Assembly: GCF_963676685.1 (NCBI RefSeq)
Contig: NC_092346.1
Span: forward strand, 30,641,133 to 30,705,132
Source: Mytilus edulis
Lineage: Eukaryota > Mollusca > Bivalvia > Mytilida > Mytilidae
Length of the DNA: 64,000 bases
Reading direction: 5' to 3'
In this document: piece after piece, positions 22,141 through 34,514 of the stretch
Layout of the letters: every line of letters begins with the position of its first letter
Position numbering within the stretch: position 1 is the first letter of the stretch
The notes under the pieces: model-generated
What the model was told of the DNA's origin: nothing
Databases searched by the model: none
The model's input: only the letters and a program-made list of their open reading frames with translations
Made by a program: the position numbers and the translations under genes

Positions 22141-22299
22141 TTAGGATGATTGCTCGCTGTCCGATTCCAAATCATCGATTTTCTCTTTTGAACTACAATG
22201 TTTTTCGGTAGTGTCTCTCTTTTGCTCACTTAGTTCTTTTTCTTTCATTTGTTGCATGTGTCTCCACTTCATTCTTCTGTTTTGAAACCAAACTTTTAC
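22141..22299 (-). CDS. HLX: HLX exon 4: recognition helix and acidic C-terminus
   Basis: After TTCCTGTAG it reads VKVWFQNRRMKWRHMQQM, then a charged tail ending KIDDLESDSEQSS and TAA. Gln50 and Asn51 of the homeodomain are present. No polyadenylation signal lies close by; TTTATT at 21,402-21,407 (AATAAA on this strand) is about 735 bases downstream. Confidence 0.95.
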   Translation of the reverse strand, partial: VKVWFQNRRMKWRHMQQMKEKELSEQKRDTTEKHCSSKEKIDDLESDSEQSS

Positions 22300-25200
22300 C
22301 TACAGGAAAAGATCAAATTGTTAATTAAATGCCAAAATATCAAGTTAAGTCAGTTGAGATGTTCATGATGTTATTTGCGTCGTTTGTTTTGACATAATAA
22401 TATAATTTTGAGTATAAAGTCCACTTTAGACAAAAATGATATATGTCTAGATTTCTCTTTCCCTTTCCCTTTCTAAAGTTTATCGGCCATTTATTTTTTT
22501 ACATTAGAATTGGATTAGTAATATTACTGTTTAGTTGCCAGCATCAGTCTGAGATTTGTTGCAAACATTCATTATTATTTTTGCTCCACAATCAATCAAA
22601 ATTCAAACTTTTCACATGTAAGCATGATATATTCAACCTTTCTATTGTCTTAATTCTCTGTTATTGAGTGACCTTAGTCTATGATGAGTTTATTTACAAC
22701 TACTGGGTCGATGTCACTGCTGGTAGAGATTTATTTCTCCGAGGGTATCACCAGCCCAGTAGTCAGCACTTTGTGCTGACATGAATTATCATTGATATGG
22801 TTATATTTATAAATTAACTGTTTACAAAATTTAGAATTTTTGAAAAAATAAGGCTTTTTTACCTCAGGCATAGATTACCTTAGCTGTATTTGGCAAAGCT
22901 TTTAGGAATTTTGGTCCTTAATGCTCTTCAACTTCGTACCTTATTTGGCCTTTTCAACTTTTTGGGTTCGAGCGTCACTGATGAGTGTTTTGTAGACGAA
23001 ACGCGTGTCTGGCGTATATACAAAATTTAGTCCTGGTATCTATGATGAGTTTATTTAGTACTACATGAGTGTTTAATGGCCTTGTCTGCAAATAGGGTCT
23101 AGTCAGGTGGGTTATTAGCTATATCAAAATATAGGTTTTAAGGTAAACAAAATTTATGGCTTTATGCTTAAAAAAACTTCATCAGCACAGCAATCAATTT
23201 TTAGAAGGCTTCGATATAGGTGAATAATGTAACCGTCAGTATAAAATAACCTTAGCCAAATACCAAAAATCCACGTCAAAGGGCAAAAAAGTCCCGCACA
23301 GGAAAATTGAAAAAAGAAATCCAGTATTGACTTATTAAGACAATCATCGTATGGTACTACACATTCATTACCATTATCGCATGGTACAACACATTCATTA
23401 TCATTATTGTATGGTACTACACATTCATTGCCATTGTCGTATGGTACTACACATTCATTACCATTATCGTATGGTACTACACATTCATTGCCATTATCGT
23501 ATGGTACTACACATTCATTGCCATTATCGTATGGTACTACACATTCATTACCATTATCGTATGGTACTACACATGCATTACCATTATCGTATGGTACTAC
23601 ACATTCATTACCATTATCGTATGGAACTACACATTCATTACCATTATCGTATGGTACTACACATTCATTGCCATTATCGTATGGTACTACACATTCATTA
23701 CCATTATCGTATGGTGCTACACATTCATTGCAATTAATATCGTATGGTACTACACATCCATTACCATTATCGTATGGTACTAAACATTCATTGCCATTAT
23801 CGTATGGTACTACACATTCCTTACAATTATCGTATGGTAATACACATTCATTACAATTATTGTATGGTACTACACATTCATTACAAATATAATGAGTGTT
23901 TGCAAAAATATAAAACATGTATGTAACGGTCTCGGTTGTGGGAGAAACAGCAGAAAAAGAATACCTTTATAACCAACTATGGCATTATTCATTTTCGCTA
24001 CAGTAATTCGAAGCACATAAACAATTATCTACGAGTCCTGGATTAATGCCAAATTGGAGTGCCACACCCAAATACCTTTACTGAAAGTTATATTATTAAG
24101 TTTGTTTTCATAATAACAGTCTTCATTTCTGTGTCTTCCTTCGACCAGCAAAGTCAATATACAGCAGATGCGAAATGAATTTCAAACATTTCTTATCAAA
24201 TGTACAATTATGACGGATGGAATAATTGGCTTTATAAGTGTCATGTAATTGAGATTTAGTTAGAAGGTTAAAGTTATCTACATTTTTGGTGAATTGTTTT
24301 GTCGTTAGTTTAAGTTCTAACCCGGCACTCTAGATCTTATTTAATTCATAGACGACGTTTGCAAATATATGGGGCTGATTTAAATGTGTCTCTGGTATGC
24401 AACGGTATAGATATGATTGAAATTGTCACCAAACTTTGAAACAATAAATGAGCATACTTCATCGTTTGAAGGAAAGGGATAATATTAGATTCTTATCAGT
24501 ACTCTGGTGGATTACTTAATATAAATTCTGCCTCCTACGAATAAAGGAATCGTTGGTTGATCACGATAAGATTGATTGATTGTTTGGTGTTTGCTTTACG
24601 CCGCATGATCGCAAAAAGGCTATATCGCGGCGGATCACGAGAACAGAGCACAGTTTGTTCCCATAAGAATATCGTCTATTGGCTAAGAAAAATTTCAATC
24701 CAACGTAAAAATGTAAGTTGTCGTTAAAAATGAAACAGCGTGAGCGATAAGAGATTGATATTTTAAATAAGTCAACCGCCATTTTATTTAAACACTGAAA
24801 CACTAACATGCATGTCTGTTTTCATTGCGGTGAGTTGCGAAAACGCATTTTTATCGAATATACGATGCTTCTCAATGCAATTAAATTCCGTATGTTAAAA
24901 AAATTAAAAGGTGTAACATGTTTGGCATGTTGTAATCAAATATTTGTTTTCTCTAATTACAATTTGACATATCACCTGTGTTTTACAGGTGTTTTCAATA
25001 CACATTATTACACGAATCTACGATAAGTACGATACACAGATGTTGTGACAGATGCGGTTATCAATTCATTTAATGTGTCTGTAATATGTTTTTATTAATT
25101 TATATACATTTGCCCCATGCTATGGAGTTCATATACATTATGTAATAAATAAATAAATTTTATTTCATGAATTGAAAATATAATAAAGATAAATTGAAGC

Positions 25201-28200
25201 GAGGCTAAGTTAGTGCAAATGCTCAGTTGGAGATTTTTAATATGCAATTTATTATTTTCATAATTATAGCAGCGATATAGATACAAGGCCAGGTAACTGA
25301 ACGTAGATAACATATATATGTCTATTAGATTTACAATTTAAAGACTATATGTACATTACTGAAAAAAAGTATAATTTATTTGCACTGACAGAAAAGAGAA
25401 CTGCCATTGAGTTTTATTGAACTCGCTTCTCTCCTGCAAGTTTCGAAGCAACTACAAACAAATCATATTTTTTGTATTCTTATGAATCTAACAATGAACA
25501 ATAAAAAACAAATCAAGCAATCAGACAACAGCTGAAACTTTGCATGATCTAAATTTAGTCAGTAACTCTCGGTCATAGTAGAGAGAAGTAAACATGTCTT
25601 TTTCTAATGTTCTCAAAATGGTTTTAGTTCACATTTTTTATTTGCACTCAGAATTATTGTATAAGAGTCGGAAGAAGGCATGTTAAACGCCATCAGTTGG
25701 CCCCCAGAAAAATAGGTTGCGGGCTGAAACGTTAATAGCATTTTCACATTGATGTCCACAACTTTATTATCTTTGATTAAAATTTTACCATTTACATATA
25801 TACATTTTGATCAAATTAAATTTGTGGATTAGCCGTTACAAAAACACATCTTGTAGACGCATAAATTCTAGGGTTGGGCAGTTGGTCATATTTAAATAGA
25901 GAAAACCGGGGGAATATTTGTAGTTTTAGCAGGTTAAAGGGTTTTTATTAAGCAAATAAGTATACAATATCAAGAAAATATCAATATTGAGTGATGTGGT
26001 TGCCATACGTTCAGTGGCTAATATTCCATGCATGTTCAGGCATACCTGACCAATAGTTTAATGATTTGTGAATACAAAAAAGAAAGGTTATTTATTAATA
26101 CATTTGTTAATTTTACGCTTACAATTGAAATAAAACTTAAAATATAACATTGAAATCACTATTCCTTAAAAATAATCAAGATTACCTGTGCATCAGTAAG
26201 TCCTAACATAGCTGCTAGTTGTCTTCTATCAGGTTTTGTGACGTATTTTTGTACTTCAAATCTCTTTTCTAAACCTTTTCTTTGCAAGTTTGAGAAAACG
26301 GCTCTGGACCATGATCTTTTTCGCTTTGACTGACCATTTGTACAAGTATCGTCATTTAAAATCGAATACGGGCCTATTAAAACAAAAATTTAAACAAACA
26401 TTAAGTCCTGTCAATATTTTACTTTCAATTACTCATTGTTTTTTTTACACATACCCTTATCTTGTACAGGCCCTGTTACAGAATCTAATACATACAGGGT
26501 AATATTTTCAAATGCGTACACCAGAAAACTATGATTGGCTTACATCGTACTTACTAAACAGTGGGAACCCAACCAATGATGTGAATTTTAATGTTTCATT
26601 TTGGGGTAACAAAAAATATGAAAGTATCTATAATTCTTAAGATTCTGAAACGACGAATTAGAATATTAAATAGAAAAAGAAAAATCCTTAATGTCAGTTC
26701 ATTTTTGTATCTTGCGCTACCCTGGAACAAGTATTTTCAGAACTATACGTGCTAAGTCATTAGAGTCCTATTATACACAATTTATCATTGACCTTATATT
26801 ATCAGTACAATGATTGTTTTAAATGATTTGGTATTATTTCAATCATCAACGAAAATATTTGCAGAACCAAAAAAAATTGCTTCAAAAAATTTCAATTTAT
26901 TATTTTCTTGAAATAACGTGACTGTATTTTTTTTTTATTAAACATAATTATAATTAATGGTGTCGTTAAAAAAAACTATGAAAAATATTATATTTTTGCG
27001 ACACGTCTGATTTTCATCGAATCATGGAAAATTTAAAAATAAACTCATCATCATAAAAAAAATGCACACATATGCCTAAGAATTAATGGGAATTTGATTG
27101 CCATGCTAACACATCAAAATGACAAATCGACCCAGTCGTCTTATCTCGCTTACGGTTATAAATTCTAAGTTGTAATTTTGTTGTCCGTTGCAATGAAAAT
27201 AAGAGATCGCTTGATAAGTTGCAGGTGTAGCGCTTTTTTAAACACTCTTCAGATATCGCAACACAGCGATGTGATAGTCAAATGTGAAACTTATCAATAC
27301 TTTCGTTTATGTATATATATTTTTACTGTTGGCAAGATTTCTGATCGTGCCGCGTATTTCAAAAACGTATGTTTTAATAAATTGTTTTGGAATTAAATAT
27401 ATAGGATACTAAGTTTTTTTGTGTTTTTTTTTTTCCAAATTAAATTGTTAGTGAATGATTCCAAATTATCAAGTATTATTAATAGAGAGAGACTATTCGG
27501 AACATTTAATTGTCAAATGTGTTTAGAAAAAACATTTGTTGAATTTTATGGATTTCTGGATAAACCATTCATCAAAAACGCTCAAACCCAATATTAGAAC
27601 TCCATGGGTGTATAAGTAACGAATAATTTGAAGAGAGTGTGGCTTAAAATAATTTAAAATGGAAGACAAATCCATCTATAGTCAACTTTTTCCTGAAGGA
27701 GTTGAAACCTCAGTTTCTTAATAATTTCTCAATTCATACATGGATAATTTTGTAAAGTTCTAATGATACAACATTAAATTATAATGATAAAAACGCAATG
27801 ACTTTTTTTGTGTCAAAATTTCCAAAATAAACCAATTTATTATTAAAAGCAGTCTTTTTGTATTTTCTTGACATTTTTAATACCTATGTTGGTGAAATAT
27901 ATATAGACAAGGTTTTTTTCTCACTTCCTTGTCACATTGACATTTGCAGGAAGCACGGAATAGTAATAAAATTATAAAATATACTGCAAAGTAGACATTT
28001 CAAAAGGATTTTTAGCTCTCTCGAGGTCTTATTAAAATACATAACATACAAAAGATCATAAAAACTGAACGAGTACACGACAATACCACAGAACTTTAAT
28101 AGAAAGATTTTAAACTTCTATGAGACTTCAATTTTAAAGCAAATAAAAAATTGAACAATAATATGCGGTGTATGTAGAATGTGAACAAGCAAACATTTAG

Positions 28201-30018
28201 TGTGATTTTGTTTTTAAATATTGTTATTTTTGTTGTTAATCAGATACTGTTTTATTTTGTATGATGCTCTTTGTGAGCCCATCTAATGGAAATAAAGCAT
28301 CTTCCAACTACATTTCATTACAGAAAAGGTTTACAAATCGAAAAATGCATTCCATTATAAAATGTGGATATTGTACATGCTACTAGACACCATTATTTTG
28401 TTGATAGAGCCTTAGTTTATCTGTCGTGTAAGTTTTGTTTTAACAGTAAATACGCTTGAGTAGAAGTAAGAGGGGGATAGGAGGGGTCCTGATCCCGAAT
28501 TCCCAGGCTTAAAAACACGAAATCCCGAAATCCCGGGTTTCAAATACGAAATCCCGAAGTCCCGAAATCCGAAAAAAAAGGAATTTCCGGATCCCGAAAG
28601 GGTCAATCCCGAAATCCCGAGCTTAAAAACACTCAATCCCGAAATCCCGATAAAGGTCCTATCCCCCCTCAAGTAAGCAGTAAAGGAATAAAAGCTGACA
28701 TTGTTTTTCTCTTCTTTCTCTCTTTTATACACAAAATAACACCGTGAAACTACCCGAGATAATACATCTAGACATTTCTATAGATATTTCCTTTTAATTT
28801 TAGACAGGAAAGCATTTATAATACATTATTGGAATCATATATATATATTCAAGTGTAATTAACATTAAGCATAAAATGAAGCAAAATAATACCCAGAGAC
28901 GATTTTCTTTTTCGTCTTTTCGGAGTTCTATTGTTGAATAAATTTAAAGTTATATACCGACTTAAAAAAAACCACATAAAAATACTTATAGTAAATTAAT
29001 TTGATAATCAAAAGGTGACGAAATTGCACACATTACTTGCATCAACCTTTGAAAGTAAATTAATTTAATAAAAAGGATGATGAAAAAGCACATTTTACCT
29101 GCATCAACCTTTGTGGTAATTATTTTTCATATAAAATTTTAAAATCCTTTATAAATTATATGTAACTATATGTAACTATAAATAATCTTAAAAAAGGAAT
29201 TGCAAAAAAATCCGTTTCGAATCTCCTGACAAAATTGAGAAGAAAAAAAACACATTTCTCCGCTTTTTAAGTGCAAGCCCATTGTTTAGTAAATGTACTG
29301 ACTTTTGTAAAACTATTATTTATTAAAGAAGAATTATAAATACCTGGAAGAGTTTCTGTCTCTGAATGATAAAGTGTATAGTGTGGAGAATTAAAAGGAT
29401 GCGATGACATCTGTGAGAACATAAGGACACTGCAAGATGGAGAACCACAATCACACGTCCGTGTTAAAGAGAATTTGTTTCTGTTTTCTAAGAGAAAAAA
29501 AAATACAATTCCAATTAATACATCTATGAAAAAAAAATCAATTTATAATGTATATTTTATTCATTCATTTTTTTTATGATGAATCTCATCTCAAATTAAA
29601 ACTTTCATAGTGAATTATGAATTAAACGCTAGAGTTTAAAGTAATTACTTAGCAACACAATTCTGAATTTTAGAAATTAAAAAAGAAATTAATTACATCA
29701 ACTACTTTTATCGATCTTACCATGTACTATCGGCGATTTATGTCCAAAGTCCTCGGAAAGAATTCGATTAATTCCAAACTTAAGGTCTTTAGGTGTCCCT
29801 ATAATCGGTAATCGTTCTTGATTTATCGGAGAAACAATATTTTCCACACTTTTAGTCCTACAAAAATCCTGCAAAGGTCCTAAAGCTGACGGAGTTTGTT
29901 GTTCCTGTCTTATATGTAAAATATCCATTATATGGAACGAGGTCGGTTTCCGAGGATACGTTCTATATCCGGGCCATAACAGAGATTGGTTACATCCATA
30001 ACAACCGTCCTGATACAT
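22141..30018 (-). CDS. HLX: HLX / H2.0-like homeobox transcription factor, complete, 4 exons
   Basis: Exons 29721-30018, 29344-29487, 26186-26373 and 22141-22299 (minus strand) join in phase to 262 residues. The homeodomain (about residues 167-226) reads SWSRAVFSNLQRKGLEKRF, QKYVTKPDRRQLAAMLGLTD and KVWFQNRRMKWRH. From memory of the family this matches vertebrate HLX and insect H2.0 far better than other NK-like classes. Two N-terminal motifs agree: FHIMDIL (28-34) and LKFGINRILS (79-88), both eh1-like Groucho-binding motifs found in HLX. The product is a nuclear DNA-binding regulator; vertebrate HLX acts in gut mesenchyme and blood development, and the mollusc role is unknown. I chose the start at 30,016-30,018 (A at -3, HLX-like distance to FHIMDIL); an in-frame ATG at 30,103-30,105 would add 29 residues. 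Confidence 0.93.
22680..23060 (+). repeat. Dispersed repeat, GTAGACGAAACGCGTGTCTGG family, long copy
   Basis: It starts and ends with TCTATGATGAGTTTATTT, so the ends are direct repeats of each other. Inside are GACATGAATTATCATTGAT, TTAGGAATTTTGG and GAGCGTCACTGATGAGTG before the core. It matches 6,945-7,310 and lies in HLX intron 3. Confidence 0.8.
23345..23890. repeat. 30-bp minisatellite, 18 units, open in several frames
   Basis: The unit is CGTATGGTACTACACATTCA followed by TTACCATTAT, repeated about 18 times with scattered substitutions and one 3-base insertion near 23,735. Because 30 is a multiple of three, several frames stay open: on the minus strand a 254-codon frame (23,154-23,918) reads the decapeptide NECVVPYDNG again and again, and on the plus strand two others read MVLHIHYHYR and YGTTHSLPLS. 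It lies in HLX intron 3. A translated product is possible but not supported by splice signals. Confidence 0.9.
26186..26373 (-). CDS. HLX: HLX exon 3: homeodomain helices 1 and 2
   Basis: After TTTTAATAG it reads GPYSILNDDTC, KRKRSWSRAVFSNLQRKG, YVTKPDRRQ and LGLTDAQ, then GTAATC. GPYSIL before the homeodomain is close to the GPYAVL of vertebrate HLX as I remember it. The exon ends between homeodomain positions 44 and 45, so the recognition helix is in the next exon. Confidence 0.95.
28471..28670. mobile_element. 200-bp MITE with ATCCCGAAATCCCG repeats and 7-bp duplication
   Basis: The left end AGGGGGATAGG is inverted at the right end (CCTATCCCCCCTC). AAGTAAG stands immediately outside on both sides (28,464-28,470 and 28,671-28,677); one more base on each side differs, so an original 8-bp hAT-type duplication is possible. 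The interior is repeated AATCCCGAAATCCCG words. It lies in HLX intron 2 and has no coding capacity. Confidence 0.85.
29344..29487 (-). CDS. HLX: HLX exon 2: linker
   Basis: Flanked by TTCTCTTAG and GTATTT, phase 1-1, 48 codons. It encodes NRNKFSLTRTCDCGSPSC, then SHPFNSPHYTLYHSE and TLP. It joins exon 1 (VH/E) and exon 3 (LP/GPYSIL) cleanly. Being a multiple of three it could be skipped in frame. Confidence 0.85.
29721..30018 (-). CDS. HLX: HLX exon 1: N-terminus with two eh1-like motifs
   Basis: Encodes MYQDGCYGCNQSLLWPGY, then KPTSFHIMDILHI and DLKFGINRILSEDFGHKSP. Ends CAT G/GTAAGA in phase 1. The reading frame stays open up to a further ATG at 30,105, so the start is likely but not proven. 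Confidence 0.88.
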
Positions 30019-30619
30019 TTTTGAATTCTTTAATAAACTAGACTTCAGTTTGTGACGAACTTGTATCCAAATCATCACAACCTCAGCATCTATAAATAAT
30101 CGCATAGCTCCTCCTTCAGCCGTTGACTAGAGCTGTTATTTGTATATTATGTAGATGGCAAATATATATATATATATAATTAGGTTATAAAAGTAAGCTA
30201 ATTTAATGATAAATATTAAAGGAAGAATCATCGTTTTTTTGGTTGTATTAATTGAATTTGATAATAAAATATTTCGTAACCTTATTAAAAACAAAACGCT
30301 TGAAAAAATATACATTATATTCCCAGAAGTACTTCTTAATAAACTTTTTGGAATAATTGAATAATGCTCGATCTTTTTCTTGAATAATAATTGCTCCAAA
30401 AACGTTCCCTGGTTAATACAAAGACGATTTTTTTTTGGTTTTTTTTTAGGAGCATTAAAAAAAGAAGCAAAAGATCAATTAAACGGCATTATTTGATCCG
30501 ATGAATAAAAAATAAAAATTTGTTAGTATAATTTAATTTTCAATGCATTCTCTTCTCCCCGACCCATTCACTTTTTCTCGTGCACTATCCTCAACAAACA
30601 AGACTTCTAAATGAAGGTA
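30019..30619 (-). other. Upstream region of HLX; no motif I can support
   Basis: This is where the HLX 5' UTR and promoter should lie. There is an (AT)n run at 30,163-30,178, poly-T tracts and general AT-richness. I cannot single out a TATA box or initiator from background. Confidence 0.4.
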
Positions 30620-30815
30620 TATATATATGTATTTAAAAAAAGATGTGGTATGATTGACAATAAGACAACTCTCAAAAGAGACCAAATGACACAGAAAAAA
30701 ACAGCTATATTTCTCCGTACGGCCTTCAATAATAAGCAAAGCCCATACGGCATAGTCAGCTATAAAAAGCCCCAAAATGACAAATGTAAAACAATTCAAA
30801 CGGCATAATTTATTA
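30620..30815 (-). repeat. Dispersed repeat, AGAGTTGTCTCATTG family, partial
   Basis: Reads AAAAGATGTGGTATGATTGA, then AATAAGACAACTCTCAAAAG and GCCCATACGGCATAGTCAGC, the reverse of 10,130-10,615. It lies about 600 bases upstream of the HLX start. Confidence 0.8.
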
Positions 30816-33800
30816 ATGTGCGAAAAAATGAACGAAAAACAATCGACAACCACTTACTTTATTTTGTGTAATTTCTAATTGATTAATTTGTCTTAATAAT
30901 AACCTAATCTAATTGTACACACCTTTAACCAAGATAAAATTGTAAAAATTGAAATCATCCTCATAAAATGATAAAAATGTTGCATCCGTGTTACAACGAT
31001 AAAACACAGGTGATATGGCCACCTAGTGGTTAATTTTACCCGTCTTATTTAACCATCATTAATCGTTTATTTTTTACAGGTCATCTTATAACATTGAATA
31101 AAAATGTCTTAGAAACGAGATATATTGTTTCTCGGAGTGGTAGTGTTATCAAGGTAGTAAAACGGTTACGAATTTTGACAAGTTCGCCCAGATGTCATCT
31201 GACGCTAATGATGTGATAAAACGTAAGAGCACGTGAATGAAACCAGGGGTCAGTAAAGATCATATCCCACCTGCAAACCGATTACAACTTTTTTTGCGAA
31301 AATGTTAATGCTGATGAGACTTCATCGTCAATTAAAATAAAAGTTAAATGTTTAATTAATTGGTTTGGTGATATTTTCTGTTTTTGGTCGTTACTGTTGT
31401 TCGGGTTACTTGCTTTTATTTGCTTTTGTGTATGTGTCTGTGTTTGTGTGTGTGTCTGCTGCGGACCAAAAATACCAAAAGTATAACTTAATTCTTCCTT
31501 AGACACGTTTTCTGTATTATTATTTTTTTTCTGGAATCAAAAACGGAAAATACAAAAGCGTGAGGCAAGTAAGTTTGCTAGAATCATGTAATTAAGCTTT
31601 CAAGGTTCGCATGAAAATAGCCAAACAATAATTAAATGGGACTGATTTAATAAAATTATTAGATTTTGGCAATCTCATTTTAATGAGATTGAGATTTTGA
31701 GAGACACAAATGAAAAAAGACGTTCACATTTCAGACTTGTAAGGTTAAGATCTGGACTTTAAAAGTTAACCAACACTTTCTAAATTTCGTACGTGCGAAG
31801 GCAGAATTCCTGGATTTACCTTAAACAAGAACGCTAAATAAAACGGCAAAAAAAAAGGGAAGCCAATGATAACCGATTTGATTTAACGTTTAAAGTAAGA
31901 ATTGAGACAACCAAACAAACATTTCAAAGTTTATATCTTATTTAGATTTACGTTTACTTTAAGGTTTATGACTTGGAATTGCATGAAATATTTGCCACTT
32001 GCCATAAAGTAAACAACAACAAATCAACCGTAGGATTATCATACGGAAAATTGTATCATTAAAAAAATGGAAATTATTAACCCACAATAAGTAACTTTTA
32101 CAGCTGAGCACCTATATGTATATAATTTATCCAGATTTTTCTTGCAAGACGGTGGTGTGTTGTTCTGCTTTACTAGTAAATCCCTTGGGGAAATTGCTTA
32201 ATTGTTTAAATGTACGCTTAATTGAGATAACGCTTTTTCTAAATTCAACACGAGAAGGTAAGCTTTAATCTATAATATCGTTACCAAAAAAATCTTCATC
32301 AATAAATGTGTATTTGACAATAAGAAAATTGATTGGTTGTTGGTTGCACGTCCATTGGCAAATATGTCAATCATGTTCAGCACGAAATAATAATCAACTC
32401 TTGATCTCTGCTTTTAATGTATATGGTTTTAATTTATTAATATATCTCAGTAATGTACCATTTTTATTTATAATATACATTGAAATTTCTTTCCAAATCG
32501 TACACTATTTAGTAACGCAAAATATCTTACTTTGTTTGAAATGGATATGTGGATTTGATTAATGTACAGTGTTCAATTTATTTCCTGTTTCGTTTTGAAT
32601 TTTAACATCTTATTCATTATAAAATTGTTTTACTACATAAAAAAAATGTCCATTTCTTCTCCAAGGCTGTCGAAAATAGTGTTTAGACAAAAAACAATTA
32701 AGGAAAACTTATTTAACTTTGAGAGGAGGTTTTTTTTAATATCTTGGTTATGGTTTTTTTCTTACTACGCACACACATTTTTTGTTAAGAGCTTAACATT
32801 AAAAAAAAGCACAAAATCTCCATTAGAATTTCTTTTTGTCAGATTTCTTGAATTATTGTTTGCCTTATTTCAAGGTGATTTATTCTTATCACTTTACCAC
32901 AATAAATAAATAAATGATTGTCAGCTTCTTCTGAAATAAAAGTGTCAGAAAATTAAGTTCTATCTGTATAAACACTTTTGAAATACTTTGAACTCCCCAG
33001 GCGCTGTCCATTAACCATAACGACCTACTAATAGCTACTAATCGTTGCCTATGTTTAAGATTGGAGGTGTTTTGATTTTCATAAAATAATCATTAATAAA
33101 CCGTATTAAAATAAATGGTTTTGATGGGTCATCTGATTCTGTCAATATTGTACAGATAAAGAAAACATGTGAACTGTGCATTGAAAGATAATCCGTTTAA
33201 ATTATTGATGCTTATCGTTTTGAATAAGAATAATATAAATAGCAATATTTAATAAATTATAATAATCAAATAATTGGAAGAAATTATCAAACTGATATAT
33301 AACGAAATTGCTGACAAAAAGGTAAATTCAATTTTAAATTCATATTTCGTGTATAAAGTTTTCTAAGTTTTTAAAGCTCTTTTTATGTTTTCATCAGACA
33401 AGGGTTGTATTTACTCAAAACACCTGGCCGAGCTGGAACAGGAATTATTCATATATACTTATATAAATATATTTTACATGTTGGCTACATTTAAGAACAA
33501 AATCAAATTACATTTAAATAACAATTTCTATTACACCAACTCAACAACAATATTCTGCGACAACTAAAAAATCCTAAGCATTATAAAATAGTAAAGATAC
33601 CAAATCAACATTTATATTCGCATCTTCATATAATTTACACTTGAAATGAGCTGATAATGAAAACATGTAACTCTTCTTCAACTTGATCAAACAAATGTGA
33701 AAAGATAGAAAGGAATATTTTGGGGTATCAAACCTGACATTTTGAAAAGAAAACTGATACATTTGTGTAAATTGGAAACTTGTATGGGCAAAACTCTTGT

Positions 33801-34195
33801 CATACTGATAATTTTTGCTAGCCTAGAATGCGTCTTTTCTATACATTACAGTTTTAAGGAAAATAGGCAAAATTAATACAGTAAAAAAATGGATAAAACC
33901 GATTTGAGGTCAACAACTCCAGAAGTATGTCGACGTTTTCAATCAAATAACTTATTGTTGGATCTTGATCATCTTTGGTTTTCCTTTTTTGTTTATTTAC
34001 AGCATTATCCCCCAAATGTCTTACAAGAAAGGAAAACAAATGTCAAACTTTCTTTAAAGGGCAATAACTCCTATATGAAAAATAAAATTTGAAGTCGATG
34101 GAAGGTCTTTGATTTTTGATGTTATTTCAGCTTATTCTTATATTATTAACTTTAATAATGTAGTCATTTTTTTTATGTGGGAACATAACATTGAC
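30816..34195. other. AT-rich sequence without recognisable genes
   Basis: Short open frames only, none with domain motifs or splice support. There is a GT-rich simple tract at about 31,425-31,460 and a fragment near 34,055 with GGGCAATAACTCC, a word shared with 40,630. Conserved HLX regulatory DNA could lie here but cannot be seen from one sequence. Confidence 0.5.
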
Positions 34196-34199
34196 AGAA

Positions 34200-34440
34200 T
34201 CAGATCTTGGTTATAACCTTGCCATTTACAGTAAATATAAAATCCAGTCTTTTTATTCGCCGAAACCAAAAGAATGAAATCGAGAAAGCAATCAGATTGT
34301 ATAAAGCAAAGAAAAAGACCAAACACACGGTAGCCACTACACACAACACTAATGAATAAGCAAGTCGAATACCACAAACCAAATTTGAAAAGAAGAGATG
34401 TCGGACTGTAGGTTCGTCGGACGGGTGAACAGGTCCTGCA
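34200..34440 (-). repeat. Probable dispersed repeat with a TGTGGTATTCGACTTGC word
   Basis: On the minus strand it reads GACCTGTTCACCCGTCCGAC, then TTTGTGGTATTCGACTTGC and GTGTTTGGTCTTTTTC. I recall a very similar block as a common mussel repeat. The overlapping 104-codon frame, with MNAAGPVHPSDEP and hydrophobic runs, is therefore probably not a host gene. Confidence 0.5.
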
Positions 34441-34514
34441 GCGTTCATGACATGCATGCCGATGATAAAGTCACAACTGATGCATGATTTAAAATAAACG
34501 AAAAAAGTTTTCAT

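Noticed and set aside
23345..23890. Regular 30-bp array resembling a CRISPR array
   Set aside because: There are no spacers: the units are contiguous, nearly identical tandem repeats in an intron of a eukaryotic gene.
34200..34514. 104-codon minus-strand frame resembling a membrane protein
   Set aside because: It overlaps a probable dispersed repeat, has no family signature, and the hydrophobic runs follow T-rich codons.
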